A stretch of DNA of 64,000 nucleotides from Undibacterium sp. (GTDB lineage Bacteria; Pseudomonadota; Gammaproteobacteria; Burkholderiales; Burkholderiaceae_D). Numbering within the stretch: position 1 is the stretch's first letter; every line of letters starts with the position of its first letter. Where the stretch lies: contig NZ_JAUSFI010000023.1 of assembly GCF_030651495.1 (NCBI RefSeq), forward strand, positions 1-64,000, in the 5' to 3' direction. The notes beneath the pieces were generated by a model that saw nothing but the letters and a program-made list of their open reading frames with translations, had not been told where the DNA came from and did no database searches. Positions 1 through 9,809 of the stretch are shown here, piece by piece. The translations under genes were made by a program, and so were the position numbers.

Positions 1-99
1 ATCATAAGAAATGCCACATCCATGTCGTTCAGAAGTGGACATTTGGCAACGGAATTATGCAATGCTTTGTGGAAAATGCTTTACATAACAAGAGTCTTA

Positions 100-129
100 T
101 TGCTACGATTTAATGTAAGCTCGTATAAG
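100..129 (+). promoter_or_regulatory. Candidate sigma-70 promoter for the pil operon
   Basis: TTGCTA (100-105) and TATAAG (124-129) are separated by 18 bases and lie about 125 bases before the first pil start codon. The match to -35/-10 consensus is moderate, and there is no other gene between it and pilM. Assignment is by eye only. The remaining part of 1-253 shows no supported gene on either strand. Confidence 0.35.
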
Positions 130-253
130 TGTCTCCTAAATGGCGGTTTTTAAAAGAAAATTTCACCCGATGCGTTCATTTCTTACGAAACGATCTAGCA
201 TTGGTTTGTTGTTGAAAGTCATAAGATGAGTAATAATTTTTGAGGGGATATCC

Positions 254-1333
254 TTGGCTTTAGATCTGGCATCATTGCTTGGAAAAAAGAATCCGCCCTT
301 GGTTGGTTTGGATATAAGCACTTCTGACGTCAAAATTGTCGAACTTTCAAAAAATGGCGACAATACATACAGACTGGAAAGATGTGGTTCCGAACCTCTT
401 CCGAAGGGAGCTGTGGTTGATGGGAATATCGAGAATATCGAACAAGTTTCTGAGGCAATCCGCAAGGTAATTAAAAAGAGTGGTACCAGCGTGAAAAATG
501 TGGCGCTGGCTATGCCCGCGTCGGCGGTAATTACTAAGAAAATTATTCTTCCTGCCAATTTGAGTGAGCAGTCACTTGAAGTACAAGTTGAATCTGAAGC
601 TAACCAATACATTCCTTTTGCCATGGATGAAGTTAGTTTGGATTTTTGCGTTATCGGACCCGCGGCGAATTCTGAAGAGGATGTTGAAGTCTTACTTGCG
701 GCCTCTCGAAAAGAGAAGATTGAAGATCGTGTTGCGGTTATTGAGGCATCTGGATTGCAGGCCAAAGTAATGGATATTGAGTCGTATGCCGCGCGTGCTT
801 CGATCAGTAGATTGATAGAGCAACAGCCAAATTCTGGACGGGATCAAATTTACGCCTTATTTCAAATTGGTGCCAAGGTCACTTATATTTCGATTTTGCT
901 CAACGGCGAGGTAATTTATGAGCGCGATCAGCAATTTGGCGGTAACCAATTGACGCAAGATATTGTGCGTAACTATGGATTGTCATTTGAAGAAGCTGAA
1001 GCTAAGAAAAAGCAAGGTGATTTACCTGATAGTTACGAAATGGAGTTACTGGAACCTTTTCTCGAAAGTTCTGCTCTTGAAGTAACGCGTGCAATTCAAT
1101 TCTTTTTTACGTCTACGCCCTTTACAAGGGTAGATCAGATTTATCTCGCTGGCGGGTGTGCAGTAATTCCTGGTTTAGTTGAAATTATTGGTGAGCGTAC
1201 TAAGCTCTCAACTTCTGTTGTGAGCCCGTTTAAAGGGATGGATTTGTCTTCTAATGTCAGTGAGAAATTATTGCGCACTGACGCCCCTTCCTATCTAGTA
1301 GCTTGCGGTTTGGCAATGCGGAGATTTGGCTAA
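254..1333 (+). CDS. pilM: Type IV pilus assembly protein PilM
   Basis: PilM is a cytoplasmic actin-like ATPase-fold protein that docks onto the N-terminal tail of PilN and links the inner-membrane alignment complex to the pilus motor. The 359-residue product opens with a short N-terminal segment followed by the phosphate-1-like motif GLDISTSDVKIVEL (about residues 18-31) and ends with a second nucleotide-fold segment around IYLAGGCAVIPG, as expected for the family at this usual length. Translation appears to begin at a TTG codon preceded by GAGGGG. It is the first gene of a tight pilMNOPQ cluster, and its stop codon overlaps the pilN start (TAATG). Codon use is AT-rich compared with the genes after 6.9 kb. 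Identity is secure from order plus sequence. Confidence 0.95.
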   Translation: MALDLASLLGKKNPPLVGLDISTSDVKIVELSKNGDNTYRLERCGSEPLPKGAVVDGNIENIEQVSEAIRKVIKKSGTSVKNVALAMPASAVITKKIILPANLSEQSLEVQVESEANQYIPFAMDEVSLDFCVIGPAANSEEDVEVLLAASRKEKIEDRVAVIEASGLQAKVMDIESYAARASISRLIEQQPNSGRDQIYALFQIGAKVTYISILLNGEVIYERDQQFGGNQLTQDIVRNYGLSFEEAEAKKKQGDLPDSYEMELLEPFLESSALEVTRAIQFFFTSTPFTRVDQIYLAGGCAVIPGLVEIIGERTKLSTSVVSPFKGMDLSSNVSEKLLRTDAPSYLVACGLAMRRFG

Positions 1334-1965
1334 TGATTAAAATTAACCTGCTTCCCCATCGTGAAGAAAAACGTAAGCGACTTAAGAACGATTTTTATTC
1401 TTTGTTATTGTTTGCTGGTATTGTCGGTGTGGTCATAGTGATTATTATGGGTACTATATTTTCCAGGCAACTTTCAGCTCAAACTGACCGGAATAGTTTC
1501 ATCAACGCGGAAAATCTGAAGCTGGACGAAAAAATTAAAGAAGTGGCAAGTTTGAAGCAAGAGATTGATGGGTTGAAGGCGCGTCAACAAGCGGTTGAGG
1601 ACTTGCAAGGTGATCGTAACCAGCCAGTGTATATGCTTGATGAGTTGGTGAAATTAACACCTGAAGGTGTGTACTTAAAAACACTCAAGCAAGAAGGTCA
1701 GCGTATTTTACTTAATGGTTACGCGCAATCTAACCAGAGAGTTGCTGAGTTTCTATTTAACCTCGGTAATAAATCTGCATGGATGATTAAGCCGGAACTG
1801 ATTGAAATTAAATCTACTGGGATTGGTCAGGGACGTGATGCCAAGAAAGTATTTGATTTTTCTATGAATGTCGGTATCAGGCGCCCGCGCGAAGTGGAGT
1901 CTTCCACTTCAAGTGCCTCGTCAGCTAGTAATTCTGCAGCTTCAGCAGTAGCTGTAAAGCCATGA
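1333..1965 (+). CDS. pilN: Type IV pilus assembly protein PilN
   Basis: PilN is a bitopic inner-membrane protein that pairs with PilO and carries a short cytoplasmic tail that PilM grips. The chosen ATG at 1333 overlaps the pilM stop and gives a protein of about 210 residues starting MIKINLLPHRE, the conserved INLLP tail; the ORF-track start ten codons upstream would add a non-conserved extension. One transmembrane helix lies at about residues 22-43, followed by a coiled-coil-like stretch (ENLKLDEKIKEVASLKQEI) and a ferredoxin-like periplasmic domain. The C-terminus is a Ser/Ala-rich low-complexity tail. It is translationally coupled to pilM. Confidence 0.93.
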   Translation: MIKINLLPHREEKRKRLKNDFYSLLLFAGIVGVVIVIIMGTIFSRQLSAQTDRNSFINAENLKLDEKIKEVASLKQEIDGLKARQQAVEDLQGDRNQPVYMLDELVKLTPEGVYLKTLKQEGQRILLNGYAQSNQRVAEFLFNLGNKSAWMIKPELIEIKSTGIGQGRDAKKVFDFSMNVGIRRPREVESSTSSASSASNSAASAVAVKP

Positions 1966-1990
1966 ACTGAGATGAAAGAATAAATAAAAA

Positions 1991-2638
1991 ATGGCAAATC
2001 TAAAAGAGCTTAGCGAGTCCATTAGTGCGCAGTTTCGCGATCTAAATGGAGTGCATCCAGGATTGTGGCCGATTGCGCCGAGGATTTTGTCTGCTGTCGG
2101 TTCGGTAGCACTTGTGGTTGTTTTGGGCTGGTATTTTTATTGGAGCGGGCAAATCGATGAGTTAGATGCCGGACAACAAGAAGAGCAAAAATTAAAGGAC
2201 TCGTTCAAACAAAAAATGCAGCAGGCGATTAGCTTGGATGCCTTAAAAGAGCAGCGTAAATTGGTATTGCAATATGTAGCAACGATGGAGAAGCAGTTAC
2301 CAAGCAAGTCAGAGATGGATGCTTTGTTGTCGGATATCAATCAAGCCGGACTAGGACGCGGTATGACGTTTGATTTATTTAAGCCGGGTCAGGTTGTTGC
2401 TAAAGATTATTATGCGGAACTTCCGATTGATATTAAATTATCTGGAAATTTCCATGATATGGGGGAGTTCGCGAGTGATATTGCGAAGTTGCCGCGTATT
2501 GTTACGTTAAATAATTTGAGTATTTCAACTGGCAAGGACTCTAATCTTATTCTTGATGTTGTAGCTAAAACCTTCCGTTATCTTGACCCTGATGAAATCT
2601 CTGCCCAAGCAGCCTTGAAAAAAGGTCCAAAGAAATGA
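1991..2638 (+). CDS. pilO: Type IV pilus assembly protein PilO
   Basis: PilO forms the periplasmic heterodimer with PilN and contacts PilP, positioning the inner-membrane platform under the secretin. The 215-residue protein has a cytoplasmic N-terminus, one membrane helix near residues 36-52 (VALVVVLGWYFYW), a charged coiled coil of about 50 residues, then a compact periplasmic domain, matching the family in layout and length. It lies 25 bases after pilN and overlaps the pilP start by 4 bases (ATGA), which argues for one transcript and coupled translation. Confidence 0.93.
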   Translation: MANLKELSESISAQFRDLNGVHPGLWPIAPRILSAVGSVALVVVLGWYFYWSGQIDELDAGQQEEQKLKDSFKQKMQQAISLDALKEQRKLVLQYVATMEKQLPSKSEMDALLSDINQAGLGRGMTFDLFKPGQVVAKDYYAELPIDIKLSGNFHDMGEFASDIAKLPRIVTLNNLSISTGKDSNLILDVVAKTFRYLDPDEISAQAALKKGPKK

Positions 2639-3174
2639 TTAAATTCTGGCAAAAAATTCTAGTTCCTGTGTTGCCACTTTTTATCTTGGCCGGATGTGGT
2701 GATAATGGTGTCGCTGAATTGCAGCAATGGATGGACACGGTAAAAAAAGAGTCGCGCGTAATTATTTCAAAAGTAAGTGAGCCTAAAGTATACGTCCCGG
2801 TAGCTTACTCGGGAAAAGGTCAAATCGATCCATATAATCCAGCTAAATTGCTTGTAGTTCTTGCTCGCATGAAGGCAGAGTCAAATAATGGCTTACGACC
2901 AGATATGGAGAGGCGGAGGGAGGTATTAGAGGCGTTTCCTCTTGATACATTGAAGATGGTCGGCGTTATTGAAAAGGCCAATGTTCGTCAAGCTTTGATT
3001 CTGGTAGATAGAACAATATACCAGGCAAAGATGGGTAATTATGTAGGCCAAAATTTTGGTGTGATCACCAAAATTACCGACGCCGAAATTGAAGTTAAAG
3101 AAATTGTCCAGGATGCCGCAGGGGAATGGACAGAGCGCAAGGCTACGTTAGAGTTGCTGGAGGCAAAAAAATGA
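2635..3174 (+). CDS. pilP: Type IV pilus inner-membrane lipoprotein PilP
   Basis: PilP is a lipoprotein that bridges the PilNO complex to the PilQ secretin across the periplasm. The 179-residue product has a lipoprotein signal peptide with lipobox ILAGC (acylated Cys about residue 21), an extended linker, and a C-terminal beta-rich homology-region domain containing VGVIEKANVRQALILVD and GQNFGVITKITDAEIEV. It starts inside the pilO stop codon and its own stop overlaps the first possible pilQ start. Length and motif order fit the family. Confidence 0.93.
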   Translation: MIKFWQKILVPVLPLFILAGCGDNGVAELQQWMDTVKKESRVIISKVSEPKVYVPVAYSGKGQIDPYNPAKLLVVLARMKAESNNGLRPDMERRREVLEAFPLDTLKMVGVIEKANVRQALILVDRTIYQAKMGNYVGQNFGVITKITDAEIEVKEIVQDAAGEWTERKATLELLEAKK

Positions 3175-5324
3175 ACGCGTTAATAAATACAAGTAAGAGG
3201 AGCGCCATGCGCGTTAAATTTTTTCTAATTAGTTTGTTGATGTTCAGCCAACTTGCATCTGCTGAGTCAAATAGTATTGAGTCAATCACCGCAAACCAGC
3301 AGGGCGTTAATATTATTGTTAAGATTGGGCTGAAAACCCCTCCGGTGAAATCACCACTTGGGTTCGCGATATCCAATCCCGCTCGTATAGCGCTCGATTT
3401 TGCTGATACAACAAATGGCACAGGTAAGACGGCGATCGAGATCGGTATGGGCGACTTGCGCAATGTGAATTTGGTCGAGGCAACAGGTCGTTCTCGGCTA
3501 GTATTTAACTTAAACAAGTCCCTCAATTACGCAACCACCGTCGAGGGAAATATGGTGATTGTTACGATTGATGGGTCGGGTGGTATCGCTACTGCTGTCA
3601 ATTCGGTCGGATTGCCAGTTGTTTCTGCTACGCCTAAGCAAGTTAAGCAAAATTTGCGTGACATTGATTTTCGTCGCGGGAATGTTGGTGAAGGTAGGAT
3701 AATTGTTGATTTGCCGAGCAATCAAGTTGCAGTGGATGTACGTCAGCAAGGGCAGCAAATCATTGTTGACTTCCTTAAAGTTGGTTTGCCTGATATCTTG
3801 CGCCGTCAGTTAGATGTTGCCGATTTTGGCTCTCCCGTGCAGAAAGTTACCACAACTCAGCAAGGTGAGAACGTGCGAATGGTCATTGAGCCTAAGGGAC
3901 TTTGGGAGCATAGTGCTTATCAAAGTGATACTCAGTTGGTCATTGAAGTTAAGCCGATTAAAGAAGATCCTAATAAACTGACGCAAGGCACGCAGGGATA
4001 TCGTGGGGAGCGCTTGTCATTTAACTTCCAGAATATTGAAGTACGGGCATTGTTACAGATTATTGCTGAGTTCAGCGGCCTCAATATTATTGCGAGTGAC
4101 ACGGTAACTGGAAGTTCAACACTGCGCTTGAAAGATGTACCTTGGGATCAGGCATTGGATGTCTTAATGCAGACCAAGGGCTTGGATATGCGCAAGAATG
4201 GAACGGTCTTGTGGATCGCGCCTAAGGACGAGTTGCTTACAAAAGAAAAGCTAGAATTGGAACAAAAGGCACAAATTGCCGAACTCGAGCCAATGAAAAC
4301 TGAATCTTTTCAATTAAACTATCAAAAAGCAGAAGCTTTTAAGCTTGTATTCGGTGTAGATGGTGCCAGTGCCACGTCTAATCGCATGCTATCCAAACGC
4401 GGAAGTGCAGTAATAGAGCCTCGCACAAACCAGTTGTTTGTGACTGATATTCCGTCCAAGTTGGAGGAGGTGCGGAAATTAATTCAAAAGACGGATATTG
4501 CCTCAAAGCAGGTGTTGATTGAGGCGCGTATCGTAGAGGCGGATGATAAATTTAGTAAAAATCTCGGAGCCAAGTTGGGCTTTGCTGACATGCGAGGTCT
4601 TCGTGGCGGGGATACTGGTTATCAGATAAGCGGAAACCAACGAGCTGCATTAACTGGAAACTATTTAGGTGTAGGGGAGCAGACGGGGCAGGCTAAAATC
4701 ACTGACCAAAGCTACATACCTAATACTCAATTTGTAAATTTGCCAGCTCAGGGCATTGGCGGTCTTAATCCAGGAAGTCTGGCAATTAGTCTTTTTTCAG
4801 CCGCAGCCAATCGGTTTCTTAATTTGGAACTGTCAGCTTTAGAAGCCGATGGAAATGGGAAAATTATTTCTAGCCCAAGGATTGTTACTGCGGATCAGCT
4901 TCCTGCTCATATTGAGCAAGGTACTGAGATACCCTATCAGATATCGACGAGCAGTGGCGCGACTTCCATTTCATTTAGAAAAGCAACTTTGAGTCTTGAT
5001 GTGACACCTCAAATTACGCCTGACGGTAACATTGTTTTGCAAGTAGATGTTCATAAAGATAGTCGTGGCGAAGACACCAGAGGCGGCCCGGTTATCAATA
5101 CAAAGCAAGTTAAAACGATGGTATTGGTTGAAAATGGCGGCACTGTTGTACTCGGTGGTATCTACACTCAAGAAGAGCGTGATGACGTAACAAAAGTACC
5201 ATTCCTTGGCGACATTCCATTGTTTGGTTACTTATTTAAAACAAAAGCGCGAACTAATAACAAGACCGAGCTACTAATATTCATTACACCGAAAGTACTA
5301 ACTGACCGCTTGACTGCCAATTAG
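3171..5324 (+). CDS. pilQ: Type IV pilus secretin PilQ
   Basis: PilQ forms the outer-membrane ring through which the pilus passes. From ATG 3171 it has about 717 residues: a signal peptide ending near LASAES, two peptidoglycan-binding AMIN-like beta domains, an STN-type domain (LSFNFQNIEVRALLQIIAEF), an N-domain (TNQLFVTDIPSKLEEVRKLI), and the conserved secretin channel ending in KTELLIFITPKVLTDR. Two starts are credible: 3171 has GGAGG seven bases upstream and overlaps the pilP stop, while 3207 (MRVKFFLISLL) has AGAGGAG just upstream and gives a textbook signal peptide. The ORF-track start at 3126 lies inside pilP and is unlikely. It is the last gene of the pil cluster. Confidence 0.95.
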   Translation: MNALINTSKRSAMRVKFFLISLLMFSQLASAESNSIESITANQQGVNIIVKIGLKTPPVKSPLGFAISNPARIALDFADTTNGTGKTAIEIGMGDLRNVNLVEATGRSRLVFNLNKSLNYATTVEGNMVIVTIDGSGGIATAVNSVGLPVVSATPKQVKQNLRDIDFRRGNVGEGRIIVDLPSNQVAVDVRQQGQQIIVDFLKVGLPDILRRQLDVADFGSPVQKVTTTQQGENVRMVIEPKGLWEHSAYQSDTQLVIEVKPIKEDPNKLTQGTQGYRGERLSFNFQNIEVRALLQIIAEFSGLNIIASDTVTGSSTLRLKDVPWDQALDVLMQTKGLDMRKNGTVLWIAPKDELLTKEKLELEQKAQIAELEPMKTESFQLNYQKAEAFKLVFGVDGASATSNRMLSKRGSAVIEPRTNQLFVTDIPSKLEEVRKLIQKTDIASKQVLIEARIVEADDKFSKNLGAKLGFADMRGLRGGDTGYQISGNQRAALTGNYLGVGEQTGQAKITDQSYIPNTQFVNLPAQGIGGLNPGSLAISLFSAAANRFLNLELSALEADGNGKIISSPRIVTADQLPAHIEQGTEIPYQISTSSGATSISFRKATLSLDVTPQITPDGNIVLQVDVHKDSRGEDTRGGPVINTKQVKTMVLVENGGTVVLGGIYTQEERDDVTKVPFLGDIPLFGYLFKTKARTNNKTELLIFITPKVLTDRLTAN

Positions 5325-5353
5325 TAAATTAAATTAATATAGTAGGAACAAAT

Positions 5354-6850
5354 ATGAATCAGATGTCTATGGGGACTCAAGTGGCAAAATTATTTCGGTT
5401 TTTCTCAATAGTTATAATGACTGTGAGTCTTTTTGCTTGTGGTGGTGGTGGCGGTTCTGCCGGTTCTGCCGGTTCGGTATCTGGTGGTTCGGTTGATAGT
5501 CAAAGTCCGAACGGAAAAATACAACTTAGTTTAGTTGACCAGGCCGGGGTTGAAAGTAGTCACATTTCTGGATCATCCGGATTACTTGCAAAGGCGAAGA
5601 TAACAAATAGTTCTGGAGCATCAGTTGGGCCTGGAGTTATAGTTACCTTCACGTTGGAAGGGGCGATTGCTGTTTTGTCGTCCACTGCAGGTACTGCGTT
5701 GACTGGCAGCGATGGTATTGCGACTATTGGAATGAAGGCTGGAGTGGGTACCGGCGCCGGAACTCTAACTGCGTCCGCTGTCTTAGTTGGGACTACGAGT
5801 GTCAGCGCCAAAGCCACGTTTGATGTTAGTTCTCCGAACGCGACTCCTGTTGCAATCAATTTTGTAGCGGCTGTACCAAGTGATAAATCTATTGTTATAA
5901 AAGGTGCGGGCGGTATTTTACGTTCGGAGGTCGCTCTGTTGACGTTTGCTGTTGTAGATTCTTCTAACTTGGGTATTGCCAATGTCAAAGTGAATTTTTC
6001 TATGTTACCGGGAACAGATGTCGTTTTGGGCGCGTCTAATGGAATTACTGATCCCTCTGGTAAAGTTACTGTAACAGTTAGTTCAGGTAATTCCGTGACT
6101 ACAGTCGTCGTGAATGCAACGGTAGATGGAACTCTTATAAATACTAAGTCTGACACAATCGCTGTGACTACTGGATTGGTAAACAACGCGCATTTTGATA
6201 TTTACCCAGAAAAACTTAATCTTGAAGCTTTTAATATTGCTGGTATTGAGAACAAAATTACTGCATTTCTTGCAGATGCCAATGGTGGTGTAGTTGCCGA
6301 TGGAATGCCTGTTGCTTTTACTACTGATAGTGGTGCCATTGTTGGTGATGACGGCACAAAAGATACCGCCCGTTGTTTAACTAAGAATGGAGCATGCTCT
6401 GTGATTTGGCGCAGCCAAGCGCCATTTTCTTCCACGCCGACTGTATTTGCAACGGTATCGAATGGCGTTGTTGTACTCGCCAAAAGTACGCAATTTACCG
6501 CCAATGCTTCATATGGTATGTTTGTCGGGCTTCCTGTCACTGTGAATTTCCTGTGTACGACGCCACCAGCGCCGCAGTCATTTGATTTTAGTATTGTTGA
6601 CCAAAATGGTTATTCCATGCCAACAGGCACTACATTTACTCCTTTGGATTTGACTAATGTAACTGCAACAGTCTTTCCTGCAACAGTTACTGCCAAAGCT
6701 GCGGTGAGCTTGGGAGGTACCGGTCATTCAATCACTATTACACCAAAAGCTAGTTGCGCTGCAGGTGATAAAGGCCATCTTTTCCTCGAACTGACTTCGC
6801 CAAAAGGCAGTAAATCTGGGGCGATTCGTATTGATATTGTTTATCAATAG
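5354..6850 (+). CDS. Ig-like (Big_1/invasin-type) repeat lipoprotein of unknown role
   Basis: The 498-residue protein begins with a hydrophobic signal and a lipobox-like SLFACGGGGG (Cys about residue 29), followed by a Gly/Ser-rich linker. It then has at least three beta-rich segments with bacterial Ig-like group 1 character, seen in repeated phrases such as VTFTLEGAIAVLSSTAGTAL, VNFSMLPGTDVVLGASNG and VAFTTDSGAIVGDDGTKD, and a C-terminal module containing one Cys pair region. It is likely an envelope-anchored, surface or periplasmic protein. It starts 29 bases after pilQ with an aggaac sequence upstream, so it may share the pilus transcript. Its composition matches the AT-rich pil genes. The gene is not part of the standard pil set; a pilus-linked adhesion or surface role is only inference from position. 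Confidence 0.7.
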   Translation: MNQMSMGTQVAKLFRFFSIVIMTVSLFACGGGGGSAGSAGSVSGGSVDSQSPNGKIQLSLVDQAGVESSHISGSSGLLAKAKITNSSGASVGPGVIVTFTLEGAIAVLSSTAGTALTGSDGIATIGMKAGVGTGAGTLTASAVLVGTTSVSAKATFDVSSPNATPVAINFVAAVPSDKSIVIKGAGGILRSEVALLTFAVVDSSNLGIANVKVNFSMLPGTDVVLGASNGITDPSGKVTVTVSSGNSVTTVVVNATVDGTLINTKSDTIAVTTGLVNNAHFDIYPEKLNLEAFNIAGIENKITAFLADANGGVVADGMPVAFTTDSGAIVGDDGTKDTARCLTKNGACSVIWRSQAPFSSTPTVFATVSNGVVVLAKSTQFTANASYGMFVGLPVTVNFLCTTPPAPQSFDFSIVDQNGYSMPTGTTFTPLDLTNVTATVFPATVTAKAAVSLGGTGHSITITPKASCAAGDKGHLFLELTSPKGSKSGAIRIDIVYQ

Positions 6851-6901
6851 GATAAGAATAGACTGCTTGTTTTGTGATTCAATGCGTTTTTAAGGCTTTA
6901 G

Positions 6902-8542
6902 ATGCAAGGCAGTAATATTTTTTTAGTAGGTCTAATGGGCTCGGGCAAAACCACGGTTGGTCGAGCCCTAGCGAAACAACTTAATAAGCGATTCGTCGAT
7001 TCCGATCATGAAATAGAGGCCCGTACCGGGGTCTCTATTCCTGTTATTTTTGAAATCGAGGGTGAGGCTAGCTTTCGTCAGCGTGAGGCGGATGTCATCC
7101 GCGATCTTACCGCTCAGGAAAATATCGTTCTGGCAACTGGTGGCGGGGCCATTCTCAATGAGGCTAGCCGTAAATACCTTCATGAGCGCGGAACCGTTAT
7201 TTATTTGCGGGCGGCTATCAGTAGTATATTGCAGCGTACTCGCTACGATAGGAACCGGCCTCTGCTCCGAACACCCGATCCACGCAAGAAACTGGAAGAG
7301 CTGGAAGCGCAACGTGAGCCTTTATATCAGGAGGTTGCGCATCTGGTGATTGATACCGGTCGGCCAAATGTCCAATTTCTCATGCAATCAATATTGACGC
7401 AGCTGCAGCACATGCCCGGCGCGCTTACCTCAAAGAATTTTTCAGTCATGCATCAACAAACCACAGCGCAAACACTTCAGGTTGACCTTGGTGATCGCAG
7501 TTATCCAATTGCAATTGGACATTCTTTGTTAGCGTCGCAAGATGTTTTGAGCAAACATATTATCGGTCAACGTGTTGCGATCATTACAAACAATGTTGTC
7601 GCGCCTTTGTATTTAACCGCTCTGGAAGAACGGTTACGTGCGCTCGGCAAGCATGTGACCAGTATTATTTTGCCAGATGGCGAAGAACAGAAAACCTGGG
7701 CTAGCCTCATGTTGGTTTTTGATGCCTTACTGGAAGCGAAATGCGACCGTAACATTACCTTGTTGGCTTTGGGCGGGGGGGTGATTGGTGATTTGACTGG
7801 ATTCGCAGCTGCTTCCTACATGCGCGGTGTCCCTTTTGTGCAAATTCCGACCACCTTGTTGTCTCAGGTTGATTCTTCAGTCGGTGGTAAGACGGGAATT
7901 AATCACCCTCTCGGTAAAAACATGATCGGCGCTTTTTACCAACCTCAGGCGGTTATTGCTGACACCTCTACCTTAAATACTCTGCCAGATCGCGAATTGT
8001 CGGCAGGTTTGGCTGAGGTGATTAAGCATGGTGCGATTATTGATGTCGCATTTTTTGACTGGATTGAAGCCAATATCGAAAAATTGCGCGCTAAAGATCC
8101 TGAGGCTATCGCATATGCCATTACTCGTTCTTGTGAAATCAAGGCCGATGTGGTGCGCCAAGATGAGCGCGAGAGTGGTTTGCGCGCTATTCTTAATTTT
8201 GGTCATACGTTTGGCCATGCGATCGAGTCTGGCTTAGGTTATGGCATGTGGCTACATGGCGAAGCTGTTGGTTGTGGGATGGTCATGGCGGCGGATTTGT
8301 CTTGCCGCATGGGATATATCGATTACGTCAGCAAAGTACGGGTACAAAAACTGGTGGAAGCGACTGGTCTGCCAACCATAGCTCCTGATCTTGGTGAAGA
8401 GCGCTGGTTGGAGTTGATGGAAGTTGATAAAAAAAATGAAGGTGGTAAGATTAAATTCATTCTTCTGAAGCCTTTAGGGATGCCACTCATCACTACGGTA
8501 CCCAAAGAGACCTTGCTTGCCACTTTACGAGCCTGTATTTAA
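6902..8542 (+). CDS. aroKB: Bifunctional shikimate kinase / 3-dehydroquinate synthase (AroK-AroB fusion)
   Basis: One uninterrupted frame encodes two shikimate-pathway enzymes. Residues about 1-170 are shikimate kinase: Walker [13 protein letters not shown], the shikimate-binding DSDHEIE segment, GGGAIL, and RPLLR of the lid. After a linker of roughly 15 residues, about 183-546 are 3-dehydroquinate synthase, which makes dehydroquinate from DAHP using NAD and a metal; seen are [39 protein letters not shown] and the metal-site region [12 protein letters not shown] Met at 7448 is where a free AroB would begin, but the sequence before it is a weak ribosome site, so a fused product is favoured. 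Fusions of these neighbours are known in some Burkholderiales. dgt follows 16 bases later. Confidence 0.93.
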   Translation: MQGSNIFLVGLMGSGKTTVGRALAKQLNKRFVDSDHEIEARTGVSIPVIFEIEGEASFRQREADVIRDLTAQENIVLATGGGAILNEASRKYLHERGTVIYLRAAISSILQRTRYDRNRPLLRTPDPRKKLEELEAQREPLYQEVAHLVIDTGRPNVQFLMQSILTQLQHMPGALTSKNFSVMHQQTTAQTLQVDLGDRSYPIAIGHSLLASQDVLSKHIIGQRVAIITNNVVAPLYLTALEERLRALGKHVTSIILPDGEEQKTWASLMLVFDALLEAKCDRNITLLALGGGVIGDLTGFAAASYMRGVPFVQIPTTLLSQVDSSVGGKTGINHPLGKNMIGAFYQPQAVIADTSTLNTLPDRELSAGLAEVIKHGAIIDVAFFDWIEANIEKLRAKDPEAIAYAITRSCEIKADVVRQDERESGLRAILNFGHTFGHAIESGLGYGMWLHGEAVGCGMVMAADLSCRMGYIDYVSKVRVQKLVEATGLPTIAPDLGEERWLELMEVDKKNEGGKIKFILLKPLGMPLITTVPKETLLATLRACI

Positions 8543-8558
8543 ACTTAAGTCTGCTTCT

Positions 8559-9722
8559 ATGTTCACTGATGCGCAACTCGCCCCTTACGCAGCAAAGTCG
8601 ACAAGTTCGCGTGGCCGACGCTATGCAGAGTCGCCGCCTAGCTCCAGATCGGAATTTCAGCGAGATCGCGACAGAATTATTCATAGCACCGCATTCAGGC
8701 GCCTTGAGTATAAAACCCAGGTTTTCATTAATCACGAAGGCGACTTGTTTCGCACTCGCCTGACTCATAGCCTTGAAGTCGCCCAAATAGGTCGGTCGAT
8801 AGCGCGTAATTTGCGGCTGAATGAAGATTTGGTCGAGGCCATTGCGCTAGCGCATGATCTTGGTCATACCCCGTTTGGTCATGCCGGGCAAGATGCCTTG
8901 AATACCTGCATGAAGGACTTTGGCGGCTTTGAGCATAATCTGCAGAGTCTGCGTGTCGTCGATGTCTTGGAAGAGCGTTACGGCGCCTTTGATGGCCTCA
9001 ACCTGACGTTTGAAACCCGTGAAGGCATACTCAAGCATTGTTCACTGAATAACGCCAAAAATTTAGCGGATGTCGGTGAACGATTTATTAATAAAACCCA
9101 GCCTACGCTGGAAGCGCAACTCACCAATCTGGCTGATGAAATCGCCTATAATAATCATGATATAGACGATGGTTTGCGCTCTGGCTTGCTGCTTGAATCT
9201 CAGTTGATGGAACTCGATTTTTATGCGCGGCATCGCCGGGAGGTTGATCTGGTCTACCCTGGCATCAACGGTCGCCGTGCGATTTCGGAAACGATACGAC
9301 GCATGATCAACATCTTGATTGTCGATCTGATTCAGACCTCCGAACAACGTATTGCCGGACATGCGCCAGCTTCCGTCAACGACGTACGTAGTATGGCACC
9401 CATGATCGCTTTTTCTGATGCCATGCATCACGAGGCAAAAATACTGAAGCAATTTTTGCGTGAAAATTTGTATCGTCATTATCTGGTCAATCGCATGACC
9501 AGCAAGGCCAGAACCATCGTGCGTGAATTGTTTGAAATAATGATGGCTGAGCCGATATTATTGCCGCCCGATTATCAAATCAAACATGTGCTGTTAGACG
9601 CCGAATCGCCAGCTGAATTTCAATTTTTACAGGCGCGTAAAATTGCTGACTATATTGCCGGCATGACTGATCGCTACGCGATCAGAGAGCATCGTCGTTT
9701 GTTTTCAATCGAAGAAGTCTAA
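8559..9722 (+). CDS. dgt: Deoxyguanosinetriphosphate triphosphohydrolase-like HD protein
   Basis: HD-superfamily enzymes of this group cleave dNTPs to nucleoside and tripolyphosphate. The ATG at 8559 gives about 387 residues and removes a 14-codon extension that overlaps aroKB. Visible are the N-terminal signature [20 protein letters not shown], the metal ligands in [12 protein letters not shown] (H), [12 protein letters not shown] (HD) and [11 protein letters not shown] (D), and the usual length of the short dGTPase subfamily. The aroK-aroB-dgt order is standard in betaproteobacteria and suggests co-transcription. True substrate preference cannot be read from sequence. Confidence 0.9.
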   Translation: MFTDAQLAPYAAKSTSSRGRRYAESPPSSRSEFQRDRDRIIHSTAFRRLEYKTQVFINHEGDLFRTRLTHSLEVAQIGRSIARNLRLNEDLVEAIALAHDLGHTPFGHAGQDALNTCMKDFGGFEHNLQSLRVVDVLEERYGAFDGLNLTFETREGILKHCSLNNAKNLADVGERFINKTQPTLEAQLTNLADEIAYNNHDIDDGLRSGLLLESQLMELDFYARHRREVDLVYPGINGRRAISETIRRMINILIVDLIQTSEQRIAGHAPASVNDVRSMAPMIAFSDAMHHEAKILKQFLRENLYRHYLVNRMTSKARTIVRELFEIMMAEPILLPPDYQIKHVLLDAESPAEFQFLQARKIADYIAGMTDRYAIREHRRLFSIEEV

Positions 9723-9809
9723 TCAGCGTTTCCTGCAATACTCTTTTTGTCTCTGATTTCCGTACTTTTTTCGTACCTGATTTTCGTGGATTATTCACTG
9801 GAGGTTTGT

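Noticed and set aside
1-253. Possible start of a divergent gene (PBP1A) at the left window edge
   Set aside because: Only about seven codons could lie inside the window (from position 23 leftwards), too few to support a gene call.
3126-3170. Upstream extension of pilQ given by the ORF track
   Set aside because: It lies within pilP and precedes two better starts with ribosome sites and a signal peptide.
5560-6186. Minus-strand ORF of 208 codons opposite the Ig-like lipoprotein
   Set aside because: Thr/Val/Pro-rich shadow of beta-strand-rich sense codons, with no start site or family support.
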